From contig NC_067195.1 in assembly GCF_000699445.3 (NCBI RefSeq), forward strand, positions 67,576,591 through 67,640,590: a DNA stretch of 64,000 nt. The letters are read 5' to 3'. Source of the DNA: Schistosoma haematobium (lineage: Eukaryota > Platyhelminthes > Trematoda > Strigeidida > Schistosomatidae). Each line of letters opens with the position of its first letter. Within the stretch, counting starts at the first letter, position 1. Positions 1 to 10,480 of this stretch are shown in pieces. The translations under genes were made by a program, and so were the position numbers. The notes beneath the pieces were generated by a model that saw nothing but the letters and a program-made list of their open reading frames with translations, ran no database searches and was not told the origin of the DNA.

Positions 1-175
1 ATTCCAGGACTCAAACCCAGTACTGTTTGCTTAAAACGCCATCGCCACTTGACGAACGGTACTATGTTCGCGTCCTGGAGTGATAATCACTTCTGAGATG
101 CAGGTTCATCCAGCTGACTAGTTCAAAACAAAACGGGACGCTCATCCAGGATTCCACTATGAGTTATCATTCATC
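1..175. mobile_element. SM-alpha-like SINE, decayed inverted pair
   Basis: Bases 1-50 are a minus-strand tRNA-like head: the complement reads as a B-box region around ACTGGGTTTGAGTCC. From about 51 the orientation flips, and 100-170 is the plus-strand hammerhead region (GATGCAGGTTCATCCAGCTGAC, then ACAAAACGGG). The ribozyme core is damaged: the CUGANGA block reads CTGACTA and stem II no longer closes. The element runs off the left edge, so its full layout and any target duplication cannot be seen. Confidence 0.6.
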
Positions 176-180
176 TCCGC

Positions 181-924
181 TTACAATACAAATAAGACAC
201 AAATTTCGTATAATATCATGTCAATTATATATATATATGATTAGTGCTCATTTAGAATGGCTGTAACATTACAGCTTAAAAAAGACCATTTGAAGTATGT
301 ATCTCCAGTTAAGACCTTAATCCAATCTAGAATTACATAGATTATGTATAGTTAGATAAATAATTAAGCAAATATAATAAACACATAAATATTACTTTAT
401 TCTATCATTAAAAAAATATGCTGAATTTTCCCAATATTTAGGTTTACATTACGCCTTCCCTAAACCAAACTATTTGAGTATTTTTATTTTTTTTCATTTA
501 CAAATGTTTACCAATTATTCTGACTATTTTTTGTTTTAACATGGATTTATCATTCATTGCTTAAACATAAATGGTCATGAGTAAATATTTAATACCACAG
601 CCAACAACATATATGCATATATATATGTACATGTTATCTAGACTTATATATCTTATGTAATAAATACCTATAAATTATGCACAATAATAATGGAGATTAA
701 GCAGGGTTGTTAAGTTCTCTGAGTGTCTTTTTCTCGTTGTTGTTATTGTTCATTCTTTAAGAGTCTTATCTTATTTACAGAACTAATAAAGTCAGATATG
801 TCAATAAAATAATTTAATTCTATTGTGTGACCAATTAAATATTTTAATTATTGATGATTATTACTAATTTTCTCAGTTTAATAAATGATAGAATATTTTA
901 ACCGATTATTATTGAAATTACTAC
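181..924. other. AT-rich stretch without gene
   Basis: I see no open frame with recognisable domains, no SINE copy and no RNA gene here. It contains short AT microsatellite-like runs near 225-238 and 610-628. Confidence 0.5.
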
Positions 925-927
925 AAT

Positions 928-1327
928 CTCCACAAAACCCCTTCTGATACTAATCAACATATGCTCACTAGTGACTGGCTTCAATAGATATATCCTGGAG
1001 TTCTAGTGAGAAGCACTGATCAGTGGAGTTCAACCGGGTCTGTTATCGGATAGTAACTCACTGAAGACAATGGTGGATGTGTCGCTCAATTTCGTGGATT
1101 AGTTGGAGTTAGACATTAACACCATTGGATGTCGGCCGGCTCAGTGGTCTGATGGTTAAGCGCTCGCTCGCTCGCGAGACTGATAGGTCTTGTGTTCGAA
1201 TCTCTCCAGGCGGGATCGTGGGTGCGCACTGCTCAGGAGTCCCACAATAGGACGAAACGGCTATCCAATGCTTCTAGGTTTTACATGGTAATCTAGCTTC
1301 AATTGACTCATGATCTCAACCATTGAA
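928..1327 (+). mobile_element. Family A SINE, long form; left arm of large inverted repeat
   Basis: Order on the plus strand: a 3' tail piece (928-953, ending CCCCTTCTGATAC), a leader (about 958-1,133, starting at CATATGCTCACTAGTGACTG), a tRNA-like head (about 1,134-1,205, A box GGCTCAGTGGTCTGATGG, B box TGTTCGAATC), a hammerhead-like segment (1,228-1,275) and a tail that ends in ATGATCTCAACCATTG. The ribozyme core reads CTCAGGA, so the invariant G5 is lost and cleavage is unlikely. The same roughly 400 bp recur inverted at 2,958-3,357 with only a few differences. Confidence 0.75.
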
Positions 1328-1362
1328 AAGATATTTAGGTTTGAATATAATTTTTGACAGAC

Positions 1363-1501
1363 TAATTAAATAAATTCACTTGGTGTTCTTTATACTTGTA
1401 TCTTCCCATTGTTATTTAGGACTGCAATTGATCAGTCTTATGTTGGTATTTGTGCATCCTGTACACTGATAGCCACTACCCATCTTTGCTTAATTAAATA
1501 A
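1363..1501. mobile_element. SM-alpha-like mini inverted dimer with TSD
   Basis: A minus-strand SM-alpha tail (1,374 to about 1,462, with TTCACTTGGTGTTC and ACTGCAATTGATCAGTC) joins a short plus-strand piece (about 1,465-1,490, TAGCCACTACCCATCTTTGC). The direct repeat TAATTAAATAA occurs at 1,363-1,373 and 1,491-1,501, so the two opposed pieces appear to be one insertion of about 117 bp. The repeat is AT-only, which weakens it as proof. Confidence 0.55.
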
Positions 1502-1667
1502 TTATATTATTGTTATTTTATTTTGTACTGAATTCAATAAATACCAATACATGATTAGGTGACTTTTTTTTTTCTATAATGTTTGTTTTTCTAGTGAACA
1601 AGTGTTAGAAAATAATTGTTTGAAATATATTTAATGCATTAACTGTTTATATATGACAACATAGGTA

Positions 1668-2062
1668 TTAAGGAGGCCTGCTTGAATATATGGGCTACTT
1701 GTTACTGTCATTTGAATATTTCAACAAGTTATTTGTTTTCTTATTTGTTTTAATACATCATTATGTTTATTAATTTCATAAACTATTCAAATGCGTTTGT
1801 GAAAAGTTTACTAGATTTCACTGTACAATTTGCGAAAGAGTTTAATCAGAGACATCGTGGTTACTGGCAGTGTGCATCGAAAAGAATATACATCATTCTG
1901 ATGTCGATTCCTGAACTGCTAATATTTAACCGTTGACCACTCAATGTTAATCATCAAGATCGATCAAGAAATTAAAAAAGGAAACTCGTTGAAATAATTT
2001 GGGCTGAGAATTCTATGCTACACCAAAAATGTAATATTGAATAAAGCCAATAATAATAATTA
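1668..2062 (+). repeat. 3' end of a non-LTR retrotransposon, copy 1
   Basis: This stretch is repeated in the same orientation at 52,108-52,488. Shared blocks include GGCCTGCTTGAATAT, GAGACATCGTGG, ATCGATCAAGAAA and GAAACTCGTTGAAATA. Both copies end in an AATAAAGCC signal followed by a short AAT-repeat tail, which is the form of a non-LTR retrotransposon 3' end. No reverse transcriptase is attached, so the parent family is not identified. Confidence 0.6.
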
Positions 2063-2957
2063 ATTTAGCATATTCGGTGTAATAGTTATATTTCACTAGA
2101 AAATTATAATCTAGATGTTTGACTTAAAGTTATCTGTACTCTAGAAAAGTAACATTAGATCTTTGATAAGATCGAATCACAGAACATTTGTGGTTTCGAA
2201 AGTTCCTGAGTAACACCAGAAAGATGCTGACCACACACATGCTTTAAATAAGTTCCATTAACAAAAACATTATGAAAAGATACAACTTTTCGTCACATGA
2301 GATTCTTACTCATTGATTGACTGAGGATTTATGCATATCATATATACTGTCTTAACTCTCAGATCTTATAATTTTTGCTTTGTTTACATAATTTATGCCA
2401 ATACAACCGAAACTTCGATAGATGATAGTTCAGTAGATAAATGAGTTAAACCAGTTTCTTATTTAGTCTCTAGCTGTTATATAGCTGTCTCAGCACATGA
2501 ACATATGACCAAGTATTATCTAATGACAAAATCTTGTCAATATCCTGATAATAAAATGACATAGCTCCAAACTCTATGATCTATAAAAACAAGAGATTCA
2601 TTTACTACTTTGTGCCAAAAATATATTATTGAATAAAGCCAATAATAATAAAATATTTCGACTGTGATCATTTCTAGATATCCATGCCAAGGTTGAACCT
2701 GATGGTTTCAGATAAATTGACTATTGGGTAAAAAGTTAATAATGTATATATTTTTCGTTGTTGATCATTTCTTTTTTTCAAGATCCTGTTTAACTGAAAC
2801 TATCGTCAACTTTACTTTTTAACAGTATCAACTTTTTTGTGACTGATATACTGTGGTTTAAGAAAGTTTATGAAAGATACTTATGTAATCATTTCTAACG
2901 AATAATTGTCACAATAATAATTAGTATCAGAAGGGGTTTTGTGGAGATTGTAGTAAT
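2063..2957. other. Spacer of the large inverted repeat, no gene
   Basis: AT-rich DNA between the two long arms. At 2,611-2,652 a short third copy of the retrotransposon 3' end (GCCAAAAATATATTATTGAATAAAGCC plus an AAT-repeat tail) is visible. Bases 2,926-2,957 are the outer tail of the right-arm SINE. Nothing else is recognised. Confidence 0.5.
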
Positions 2958-3357
2958 TTCAGTGGTTGAGATCATGAGTCAATTGAAGCTAGATTACCAT
3001 GTAAAACCTAGAAGCATTGGATAGCCGTTTCGTCCTATTGTGGGACTCCTGAGCAGTGCGCACCCACGATCCCGCCTCGAGAGATTCGAACACAAGACCT
3101 ATCAGTCTCGCGAGCGAGCGAGCGCTTAACCATCAGACCACTGAGCCGGCCGACATCCAATGGTGTTAATGTCTAACTCCAACTAATCCACGAAATTGAG
3201 CGACACATCCACCATTGTCTTCAGTGAGTTACTATCCGATAACAGACCCGGTTGAACTCCACTGATCAGTGCTTCTCACTAGAACTCCAGGATATATCTC
3301 TTGAAGCCAGTCACTAGTGAGCATATGTTGATTAGCATCAGAAGGAGTTTTTGTGGA
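2958..3357 (-). mobile_element. Family A SINE, long form; right arm of large inverted repeat
   Basis: Reverse complement of 928-1,327 with very few differences, including the same G5-to-C change in the ribozyme core and the same triple GCTCGCTCGCTCGC run in the head. Read on the minus strand, the leader is directly preceded by the tail of another copy (3,335-3,434), so tail, leader, head, hammerhead and tail form a head-to-tail dimer. Near identity of the arms implies a recent duplication-inversion or gene conversion. Confidence 0.75.
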
Positions 3358-3615
3358 TATTACATTAAATTTATTAATTGAGATCATGAGTCAATTGAAG
3401 CTTGATCATCATGAAAAAGCTAGACGCACTGTACGGCTCCGGGTTCAAATCTTGGGAGTCGGGATCGTGGATGCACATTGCTAAGAAGTTCCATCATAGG
3501 AAGAAACGGCTGTCCAGTGCTTCCAAGTTTTCCATGATGGTCTAGCTTCAATTGATTCATGACCTCAACTATTGAAATAACTACCAATCTCCACAAATCC
3601 CCTTATGATACTAAA
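3335..3615. mobile_element. Family A SINE, inverted pair
   Basis: A minus-strand tail segment (3,335-3,434) abuts a plus-strand segment starting inside the B box (CGGGTTCAAATC, 3,435 on) and running through a damaged hammerhead (CTAAGAA instead of CUGANGA) to the tail end CCCCTTATGATACT. The tails face outward, as in the other inverted pairs. Confidence 0.65.
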
Positions 3616-4299
3616 TATCTTTTATACAAATATATCTTTTAAGTTATCAGATATCATGTAGTCTTATGTTTTCTATTATGAGACCGATAATATATATTCG
3701 TTTCATATAAGCATATAGTGTTCACTTATAAGACAAATAAATACTTCAATAATTAGCCTATTGAATTCAAAAGTGAATTTATTCTTTCTATTTTAAATAC
3801 TGAATTTATTGTTTATATATTTTTTCAAATATTCGGATATTCATTATTCAACAAAATCATTTTATTCAATAAAACATTATTAACCATATTATTTGAAATA
3901 GAAATTTAATCATCAACAAAAAAGATCCAATTCATGACCTTTCAAAACAAGTAAGTTAACAGTGACTATTTTGTATGTGTTCTTATTATTAAGAACATTT
4001 TGTTTTCATCTTTTACCTACATGGTTAACTGTAAAGTTGAATTGTTCTGTTGTTGCTGTTGTTGTTGTTATTTTATTTCTATCACAATTTAATATGTTGA
4101 CTATTGTTGTTTTGTTTGTTTGTTTTTTCTTTGAGAAAAAGAAATTTACATAATTATGTAAATATTAACTAATGGTACATGTGAATCTATTGTTTGTGTT
4201 CTCTCAAATTCTAATCTTCTGAATTTATCATGTCACCCCTTTTTTTCACTTTGTAAATATATTTCATTATCAAACCCTAATCTTTCTGATTACTGATTA
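3616..4299. other. AT-rich stretch without gene
   Basis: Includes a (GTT)-rich run near 4,045-4,070. The open frame across it encodes only low-complexity V/F-rich sequence, and I do not consider it a gene. Confidence 0.5.
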
Positions 4300-4440
4300 T
4301 AATTTTACTGCCTCTACCACGATGGGATTTGAATTGACAATTGTATCTCTGTGCTAAGGTGGTATGGCAACTCGAACTGATTTGTGTACGTACGAAGTTC
4401 TATGTTGTTGACGACTGACTGAATGACTGATACAATGAAA
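4300..4440 (+). mobile_element. SR2-like RTE element, 3'-terminal fragment
   Basis: Contains GGTATGGCAACTCGAAC and a GACTGACTGAATGACTGA tail. The same type of 3' end, in minus orientation, terminates the SR2-like copy at 20,098-21,080 (GGTATGGTAACTTGGACC and GCTGACTGATT). Only the 3' UTR and tail remain, with no coding sequence. Confidence 0.45.
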
Positions 4441-4755
4441 TATCATTTTCATGTTTTATTTTTCGTTTTTTTGAAATATTTTTCTCTTATTTATTTATTA
4501 GCAATGTTGATTTTTTGTTAGTTCTACATAAGATTTTGATAACTAACTAATGGATGAATTACTTTGTATTTTATATACCAATAATTTATGTTTTTTATTA
4601 CTGAAGGATTCAAAATACAGACATAATTAGTCATGTACGAAATATGTAATGTGCATTATATAAAGGGAGTTGTATTATGTGAATATATAAGCTGTCGAAT
4701 ACGCTTTTTTTCCTTAGGAAGAAAGTCATTGTACTTTTAGTGAAATTCAAAGAAT
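4441..4755. other. AT-rich stretch without gene
   Basis: No motif, repeat family or plausible open frame was recognised. Confidence 0.4.
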
Positions 4756-5095
4756 ACACTAGTAAGAAATAGTTAGGATACTAGTGAGAAAGTTCTAATA
4801 AGGGAATGGAAGTCGGAGAGTACTATGCGATTATCCGATCCTAATAATAATAAGGAAGATGGTCGCGCAACTTCGTTGATTGGTTGAAGTTAGACATTAC
4901 CACTGTTGGATACCGGATCAGTGGTCTAGAGGTTAGGCGTTAGCGCGAGATCGAAGGCCCTGGCTTTCAACCACGCGAGCGGAATCGTGGATGCTTACTG
5001 TTGAGAAGTCCACAATAGGACGAAAAGGCTGTCCAGTGCTTCCAGGTTTTCAATGATGGTCTAAGATCGACCACTTCATGATCTCAATCAAAAAC
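4756..5095 (+). mobile_element. Family A SINE, long form
   Basis: The leader-like part is diverged (ACTAGTGAGAAAGTTC, then GAAGATGGTCGCGCAAC). It is followed by the tRNA-like head at about 4,910-4,975 (ATCAGTGGTCTAGAGGTTA) and a hammerhead relic around 4,990-5,035. The core reads TTGAGAA and GAAAA, so it is inactive. The tail ends near ATCTCAATC. It is an older copy than those at 31-37 kb. Confidence 0.6.
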
Positions 5096-5685
5096 TTAAT
5101 AATCTTAACCCCATACTAATGAATTCTTGACGTTCAGTATTCATGACACTACATCACACTAGATTCACAAAGTTTGCATCTGTATTCAATAAAAATGTTT
5201 ATTGAATTAAATGAGTCCTAAGATGGGGTATCGGTAATCTTCTTAAACTTCCATAACCTGAGGCTTCATCAGAGTCAGAAGTAAGAAAGTCAATTATCAA
5301 TGACACAGTCTAACAGTGACACATATCAGAAACTGACTGAGTTACAGAACTATCAACTATCAGGTACTATCTCAGAGTCTGGATTATTCCATGATACTCA
5401 CGAAATTTGAAATTTTTTTATATGACATTATACAAGATAATGAGTACGTATTCCAGAGAATCCTGAATTAGATAGAACTAAAAGTTTAATATCCCACGGC
5501 TTTTATACTATCTGTAGCTAATTACACTTCATACCAAACAACACTAAAAATATACTTGTATTTCTTCAAATAGAGTGTCATAAGAATAATAAGTTGTTTC
5601 GAATATTGTGCATGTTTCAATCTGTACGAAGTATGCTTTTAATCATTATTCTATGACTCATTAGTAGTAAACTTAAAGTCATTTT
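5096..5685. other. Stretch without gene
   Basis: Moderately AT-rich. No recognised coding sequence or repeat family. Confidence 0.4.
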
Positions 5686-5960
5686 CTTTGGAGCCAATAT
5701 ACATATAAAATAATTATCCACCGAGAGCAATAAATCACTGTCCCACAATATCATGAGCCAATTGAAATTAGACATTCACACCACTGGATCCCGGATCACT
5801 GGTTTAGGATGTGATCGTTTGTGCACGAACTCGGATGCCCTAGTTCGACTCACGATTGCGGTGTTATGGATGCCGACTGCTTAGGAGCTTCATGTTAGGT
5901 TGTAAAGTCGTGTTCAATGGTTATCTAAATTAGATCAACTCGTGATCTCAACAAAAGTTT
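5686..5960 (+). mobile_element. Family A SINE, old copy
   Basis: A recognisable head (GGATCACTGGTTTAGGATG), a B-box remnant (TAGTTCGACTC) and a decayed hammerhead segment (GACTGCTTAGGAGCTTC, then GGTTGTAAAGTCG) are present, with the tail ending in CTCGTGATCTCAAC. Stem II and the GAAA block are both lost. Confidence 0.5.
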
Positions 5961-6232
5961 CATAACTAGTTCCAAATTCGTTCGATTTGCTCATTGATGT
6001 AAACCACGAAATAATTGTTCATTTAACATCCTTAATTAAAGTCCCCATCTTAAATTTCATATTGTATATCATCACTCTAGCTGAAACGTTAACATCCTCC
6101 ATTAACTGTTTCTCAGGTCACAGAACATACGATACTTGCACTGCTTCTAAGTTATCTGTACGAAAATACTGAGAAACATACTTTCTACTGAAATAGCGTA
6201 CCTCTAAAATTATTCTTCATTGCCAGCACACG

Positions 6233-6790
6233 GTGGTAGAGATTGTTGAGATTTTATCGAGGTCATGAACCGGTCAATTTCAGACTATCATCAGAAATCT
6301 GAAGGCACTGAACGGCCTTTCTGTCCTGGTATAGGACTCTTCAACAGTGCGCAGCCAAGATCCCGCAAGCATGACCCAAAACCCAGGACCTTCGTACTCG
6401 CGCGAGCTCTTAATCTCCACAACCCTATAGTGATAATTATCATGTACCTACTAGTCACTCCCTTCAAGAGGTGATGCTTGGAGTTCAAGAAAGAGGTCGT
6501 AACGAGTGAAGTTCAGCCGTGTCTGGCATGATACTGTTACCTACCGAAGACAATTAAAGATGGTCACGCAATATCGTGTATTCGTTAAAGTTAGACATTA
6601 ACACTGTTGGATCTCGGTTTAGTTGTCTGAAGGTTAAGCGTTTGCACGAGGTCGAAGGTCCCTGGTTCGAACCCTTCATGTGTGATCGTAAATGCACACT
6701 TCTGAGAAGTCTCATACTAGAAGGAAACAGCTGCCTAGTGCTTCCAGTTTTTCAGTGATGTTCTATATTTGATTAGTTCATGATATTCTT
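6233..6790. mobile_element. Family A SINE, inverted pair with tail-leader junction
   Basis: The minus-strand copy (about 6,233-6,413) has hammerhead and B-box remnants (complement of CCCAGGACCTTCG). It is followed by a plus-strand tail end (ATCTCCACAACCCTATAGTGAT, about 6,413-6,434), directly followed by the leader (CTACTAGTCACTCCCTTC) and a plus-strand copy to about 6,790. The tail-to-leader order is the one seen at 928, 12.2 kb and 48.2 kb. All open frames here are SINE sequence, not genes. Confidence 0.6.
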
Positions 6791-7685
6791 TATTGATTTA
6801 CAATCTTCCGATTTCATATTTTGCTCCGGAACTAAAATAGATCAAAAGTATGGTTGAAAGGATTCAAACAAACTTAAACGCCTTCTTCCTTCCATTGACT
6901 AAAACTGTTTCCTGTTTGATTGCCAACTTTGTTATAAAATCTATCTTTTAATGACTATTATGATCAAGAATACATTTCAGTTTGGAATATAAAAAATCTT
7001 TCAATTCAAATCTTCACATGTATATATTTCAATTAATGAACGCGAAAGAAATTCGCTTTTCAATTTGTTAGGCATTATTTTAGCTTTATAAATTAAATTG
7101 GCATGTCTGAATTTATGTTTTTTAAATTAAAATAATTAGGAGGAAAACACCATAAAAGTTATTGACAACAATACATAAATTCTATCAACAAAACAATCAG
7201 AAACAAATTTTTGAATATTATTGCTTTTACTAACACTTTACCCTACCCTTTCAACATATCTCTAATTCAAGGACCAAGAATCTAGTATGGGTATTTCTTT
7301 TCGTCATCAATGACTAAAAACCCTCACAGAATACTTTTCAAGATTTATGACAAACTACTTATTTCATGCTAAGTAGCCCAGAATGTAAAATGCAATTTTC
7401 AGGCTAATCTAAACTTTGTAGATGTAATCATGAGAGCATCAACGAGTAGTCACACATACAGTAAAACCACATTAAGCATTTCAATTACTTGAATTGAAAA
7501 TTTTCACAGAAACTAAGCTTTTGTTCTAAATTCCGGACTACGTATTCTGTTATGGTGACAAACAATTAAATAAGTACATAACTTGAATTTAATTTTCAGA
7601 AAATGTTTATACATTCATAGAATAACTTGAAAAAGATTCATTTCCAAATGAATTTAATATTTAAATCAAAATATCATTGACTCAC
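6791..7685. other. Probable intron or 3' flank of the cadherin-like gene, no exon recognised
   Basis: Downstream of the last recognised exon (7,686). The next exon should start in phase 0 and continue the laminin-G domain. I searched this stretch by eye on the minus strand and found no convincing acceptor plus coding segment. Confidence 0.35.
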
Positions 7686-7828
7686 ACTTATAGAAAGTTT
7701 CCACGCACCAACTGCAAAAACCATAAATGTTTGAGTTCTTGTTCTTATGCTCAATCGTAAACGATTCGGAACTTTATCAGTGAATAATGCATTGTAAACT
7801 ACATTGGTTGTAGACCAGCCATCAGAAA
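7686..7828 (-). CDS. Cadherin-like gene, exon 6 of those visible: start of second laminin-G domain
   Basis: The exon is bounded by an acceptor (TACTTTTCAG before 7,828) and a strong donor (GTGAGT after 7,686). It supplies the last two bases of a split valine codon and then 47 codons, ending in phase 0. The peptide contains SDGWSTTNVVYNAL and NRLRLSIRTRTQTF, the early strands of a laminin-G fold, where 'L-x-x-R-T-R' is typical. It follows the second EGF-like module without a gap (residues about 296-343 of the assembled part). In the family, a transmembrane segment and a cytoplasmic tail would follow; I did not find them at lower coordinates. The 143-bp length fits the phases of its neighbour exactly. 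Confidence 0.7.
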
Positions 7829-8749
7829 CTGAAAAGTAGAAATCACACAACACGAAAAATGCATACATTTTCTGGAAGAAATGTATATAATCAAAACACT
7901 CGCACCAGTTAGCTGCAGGATAGATAGCAACTTCATGTTTTCATAGTATTAAATCTTAATTAATTTTGTAAAACAACTTACAACGAGACCATTAGTCTAA
8001 AGGAATATGACACTAAGTGAACTATGCTTCAATGTTATGTAATTACAAGCACTTCGAAGTTGACACCCTAGAAGTATATTTCTTGATACTCTTTAGCAAG
8101 GTGAATATATGCAGTTTTGCCGAAAGTGCACCACGTATTGCTGTATTTAAAGACGTTGGTACCAACGTGTACATGCATTGAATATTTCGAAAATATTATC
8201 TGTCGTACCATTTGTTAACTGTAATTTGTCCATCGTCTAAGAAATGATGTATTATTTATTTTATTAATGTACAAATCTGTGCATATCCTAGGTATATGAT
8301 AAGTCATTTGAATATATCTAATACAGTTACTAAAAATCCCTATCAGTTGTCCATTTAATAGATTTTACGATTATTTAAGATTTTTATTTAGGAATAATAC
8401 CCGGTACAACTTACTATTTGACACTTTCATTCTTATTTCTGTCAATGTGACAAATAATTATTATTTATCTAAGTTTTGAGATATTTTAAAAGAAAGTATA
8501 AAATCAATCAGCTTCTTTTCAAGCAAATCAATGTAATCAGATAAGTATAAACCAGATTAGTATGAATAACTGGACACCATACTCGATTGTATTTAGCTTT
8601 TAGATTATATGACTATATACAGTAAATTTTTAATCTATGATAAGTAAAAAGTAATTTTGAAAAAAAAGAAACGAGTTGTCACAATTATGAATTTGACAAA
8701 GATTTTAGCAGAACACTCTATTAAATAAACTATACACAATTCTGATAAT

Positions 8750-9130
8750 AAATAAGACCAATTCACTTGGTATTATTTGGCTTGTATCTTTCCATTGAGG
8801 TTTAATACTGCAATTGATCAGTCTGTTATCGGCATATGTGCATATTGTGCGTATGCCTCGATATTACCTTAATTCACAAGCTTTTTGTAAGCAATGATGG
8901 ATAGTGGCTAGCAGTGGAATCCAGGATGTGCGTTTCGTCCTATTTGAGACTCGTTAGCCGGATGTACCTGCATCTCGGAGATGATGTTCATTCTGGGACT
9001 CGAACCCAGTACCAGTTGCTTCAAACGCCATCTTCCGATCGAGGTTTAAGACTGCAATTGATCAGTCAAAACGCGCGTCCTGGATTCCACTGCTAGCCAC
9101 TATCCATCATTGCTTACAAATAAGACCAAT
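8750..9130. mobile_element. SM-alpha-like SINE inverted dimer with perfect 13-bp TSD
   Basis: AAATAAGACCAAT flanks the insertion at 8,750-8,762 and 9,118-9,130. Inside, a full minus-strand unit runs tail (8,763) to hammerhead (about 8,905-8,975) to head (about 8,980-9,034, complement of ACTGGGTTCGAGTCC). It is followed by a second minus-strand tail end (9,040-9,066) and a plus-strand hammerhead 3' half (9,067-9,117, CGCGCGTCCTGGATTCCACT). The minus ribozyme core reads CTAACGA (G5 mutated). The insertion sits in an intron of the cadherin-like gene. Read on the minus strand, the tail fragment precedes the head, so a tandem junction is preserved. Confidence 0.8.
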
Positions 9131-9390
9131 GTTATATCAGTCGGTCCCTTATACTCTTGCATTTTTCAATTTGGGTAATTATGTTCATCAGATGTCATAG
9201 TTGCAATAAGAGATAGATGGAGTTTAAAACAGTCCAACTATTCATTTAATTGTCAGATTTTGTATATCCATTTATTCATTTTTTTAAAAATTTTGATAAA
9301 ATTATAAGAACACAAACAGCATATATTGAAGAGTTAGTTAATTTTGCTTTCGTGAATTCATAAATGTGGTTCTCTAAAAGCTTTACTTAC

Positions 9391-9610
9391 CAGTTTCACA
9401 TGGCCATCTATGTGGTTTCGGTGCACCTGTTATATTAGGTCGATAACCTAATTCACATTGACAAGTCAGTATATCGGTGGAACTTATTGCATTTCGACAT
9501 TTCCCATACTTTCCACATAATTTTACATTACCTCTTACACAACCTTTCTGAGAGTCTGGACAACCACGCCGAGAACCTTGCGATAAAAGTACCGGGTAGA
9601 AATCGATCAA
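9391..9610 (-). CDS. Cadherin-like gene, exon 5: end of laminin-G 1 and EGF-like module
   Basis: The exon lies between an acceptor (TCCTTTTAG) and a donor (GTAAGTAAA). It starts in phase 0 and ends with one extra base, matching exon 6. It completes the laminin-G domain (LIDFYPVLLSQGSRRGC, the cysteine that closes the G domain) and then encodes an EGF-like module with cysteines in CVRG...LCGKYGKC...LTCQCELGYRP...WPC. The glycine-rich turn and the CxC pair are typical of EGF. A 12-residue insert before the last cysteine makes this module longer than most. Residues about 223-295. The order laminin-G, then a GCP-start EGF, then laminin-G is the layout of the membrane-proximal region of invertebrate classical cadherins. 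Confidence 0.75.
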
Positions 9611-10282
9611 CTAAAAGGATAAAATAGACTACATTTTATTTCAATTAAATTTCAGGATTAATTGATGAACATTAACGTAACGAGGATATCATTTACAAGT
9701 TAAATATTTTAAACCATCCTACGTAAATTGCTTTCACATTTATTGAGTATTTACTAACATTAAGTATTTTTACATCAAACATTATCGGGACTTAAGTTGT
9801 CTCAAATACAAATACATACAGCTGACCTTCGTAAGTCAATAAAGCGTTCAGTGAACGCCAAAGTTTGTTAGAACGTATGTACCTTTACCGAGAATTTTAC
9901 AAATTTTCTGGGACTTTCGCTGTTTGGCATCTTAGCATCATATAAATTTATACAATCATACTGGACTCCATAGGTTTTACGCACCATATGTGGATCTGTA
10001 ATAGAATTAAGGGGAGTAACGAAATTGTATCTTCTAAGCTAGTTTTTCGTTTCAAAAGATATAAATGATGGTAATTCAAGTCATTCTGGTTTAACCTAGT
10101 TTACAATTGAGGTAGAAGACAATCCCTTGACGACAGAGTCCAAAAGATAATAATCATAGAACCAAATATTCACAATAACCAGAAATGAATATAAATGGAA
10201 ACTTTATAAAATGTTGTAATAAAGCCGGATAAGTTAATTACAGTGTGACAGTTTAACTGAAAATTTACTCCAAAAACTTTAC

Positions 10283-10480
10283 CTCTCTATTCACCATAAC
10301 ATTATCAAAACATCCTCTAAATCTCTCTGTAGATGGACCAGATTCATCACCTATTAGAATATAACCTCCTATTTGTATTGTATTCACTGATAAAATTATT
10401 GTATCGTTCACCATACACGGTCCTAACTCAGAATATTTACAACGATCTATCAATAAGACTAGATTCCATTCGCCATTAAC
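10283..10480 (-). CDS. Cadherin-like gene, exon 4: C-terminal half of laminin-G 1
   Basis: 198 bp, 66 codons, phase 0 at both ends, with acceptor TTTATACAG and donor GTAAAG. It opens with VNGEWNLVLLIDRC, where the hydrophobic strand plus 'D-x-C' matches the laminin-G segment of classical cadherins. It continues with ILSVNTIQIGGYILIGDE, the strand that precedes the final cysteine-bearing loop, and FRGCFDNVMVNRE, the conserved 'F-x-G-C-[ILMF]-x-N-x-x-[VH]-N' closing motif. The 'L-x-V-N-T-x-x-x-x-G-G' pattern is one reason I favour a CadN-type classical cadherin over a CELSR or neurexin. Residues about 157-222. Confidence 0.8.

Noticed and set aside
1134..1210. True tRNA gene
   Set aside because: A and B boxes are present, but no cloverleaf with acceptor and anticodon stems can be drawn; it is a SINE head. 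The same applies to all other tRNA-like heads here.
3962..4153. 63-codon open frame
   Set aside because: Translation of GTT- and TTT-rich low-complexity DNA; no domain, no splice sites.
6291..6488. Open frames on both strands at 6.27-6.76 kb
   Set aside because: They lie entirely inside family A SINE sequence.
8905..8975. Active hammerhead in the 8.75-kb SM-alpha copy
   Set aside because: Core reads CTAACGA; the invariant G5 is A, which should abolish cleavage.
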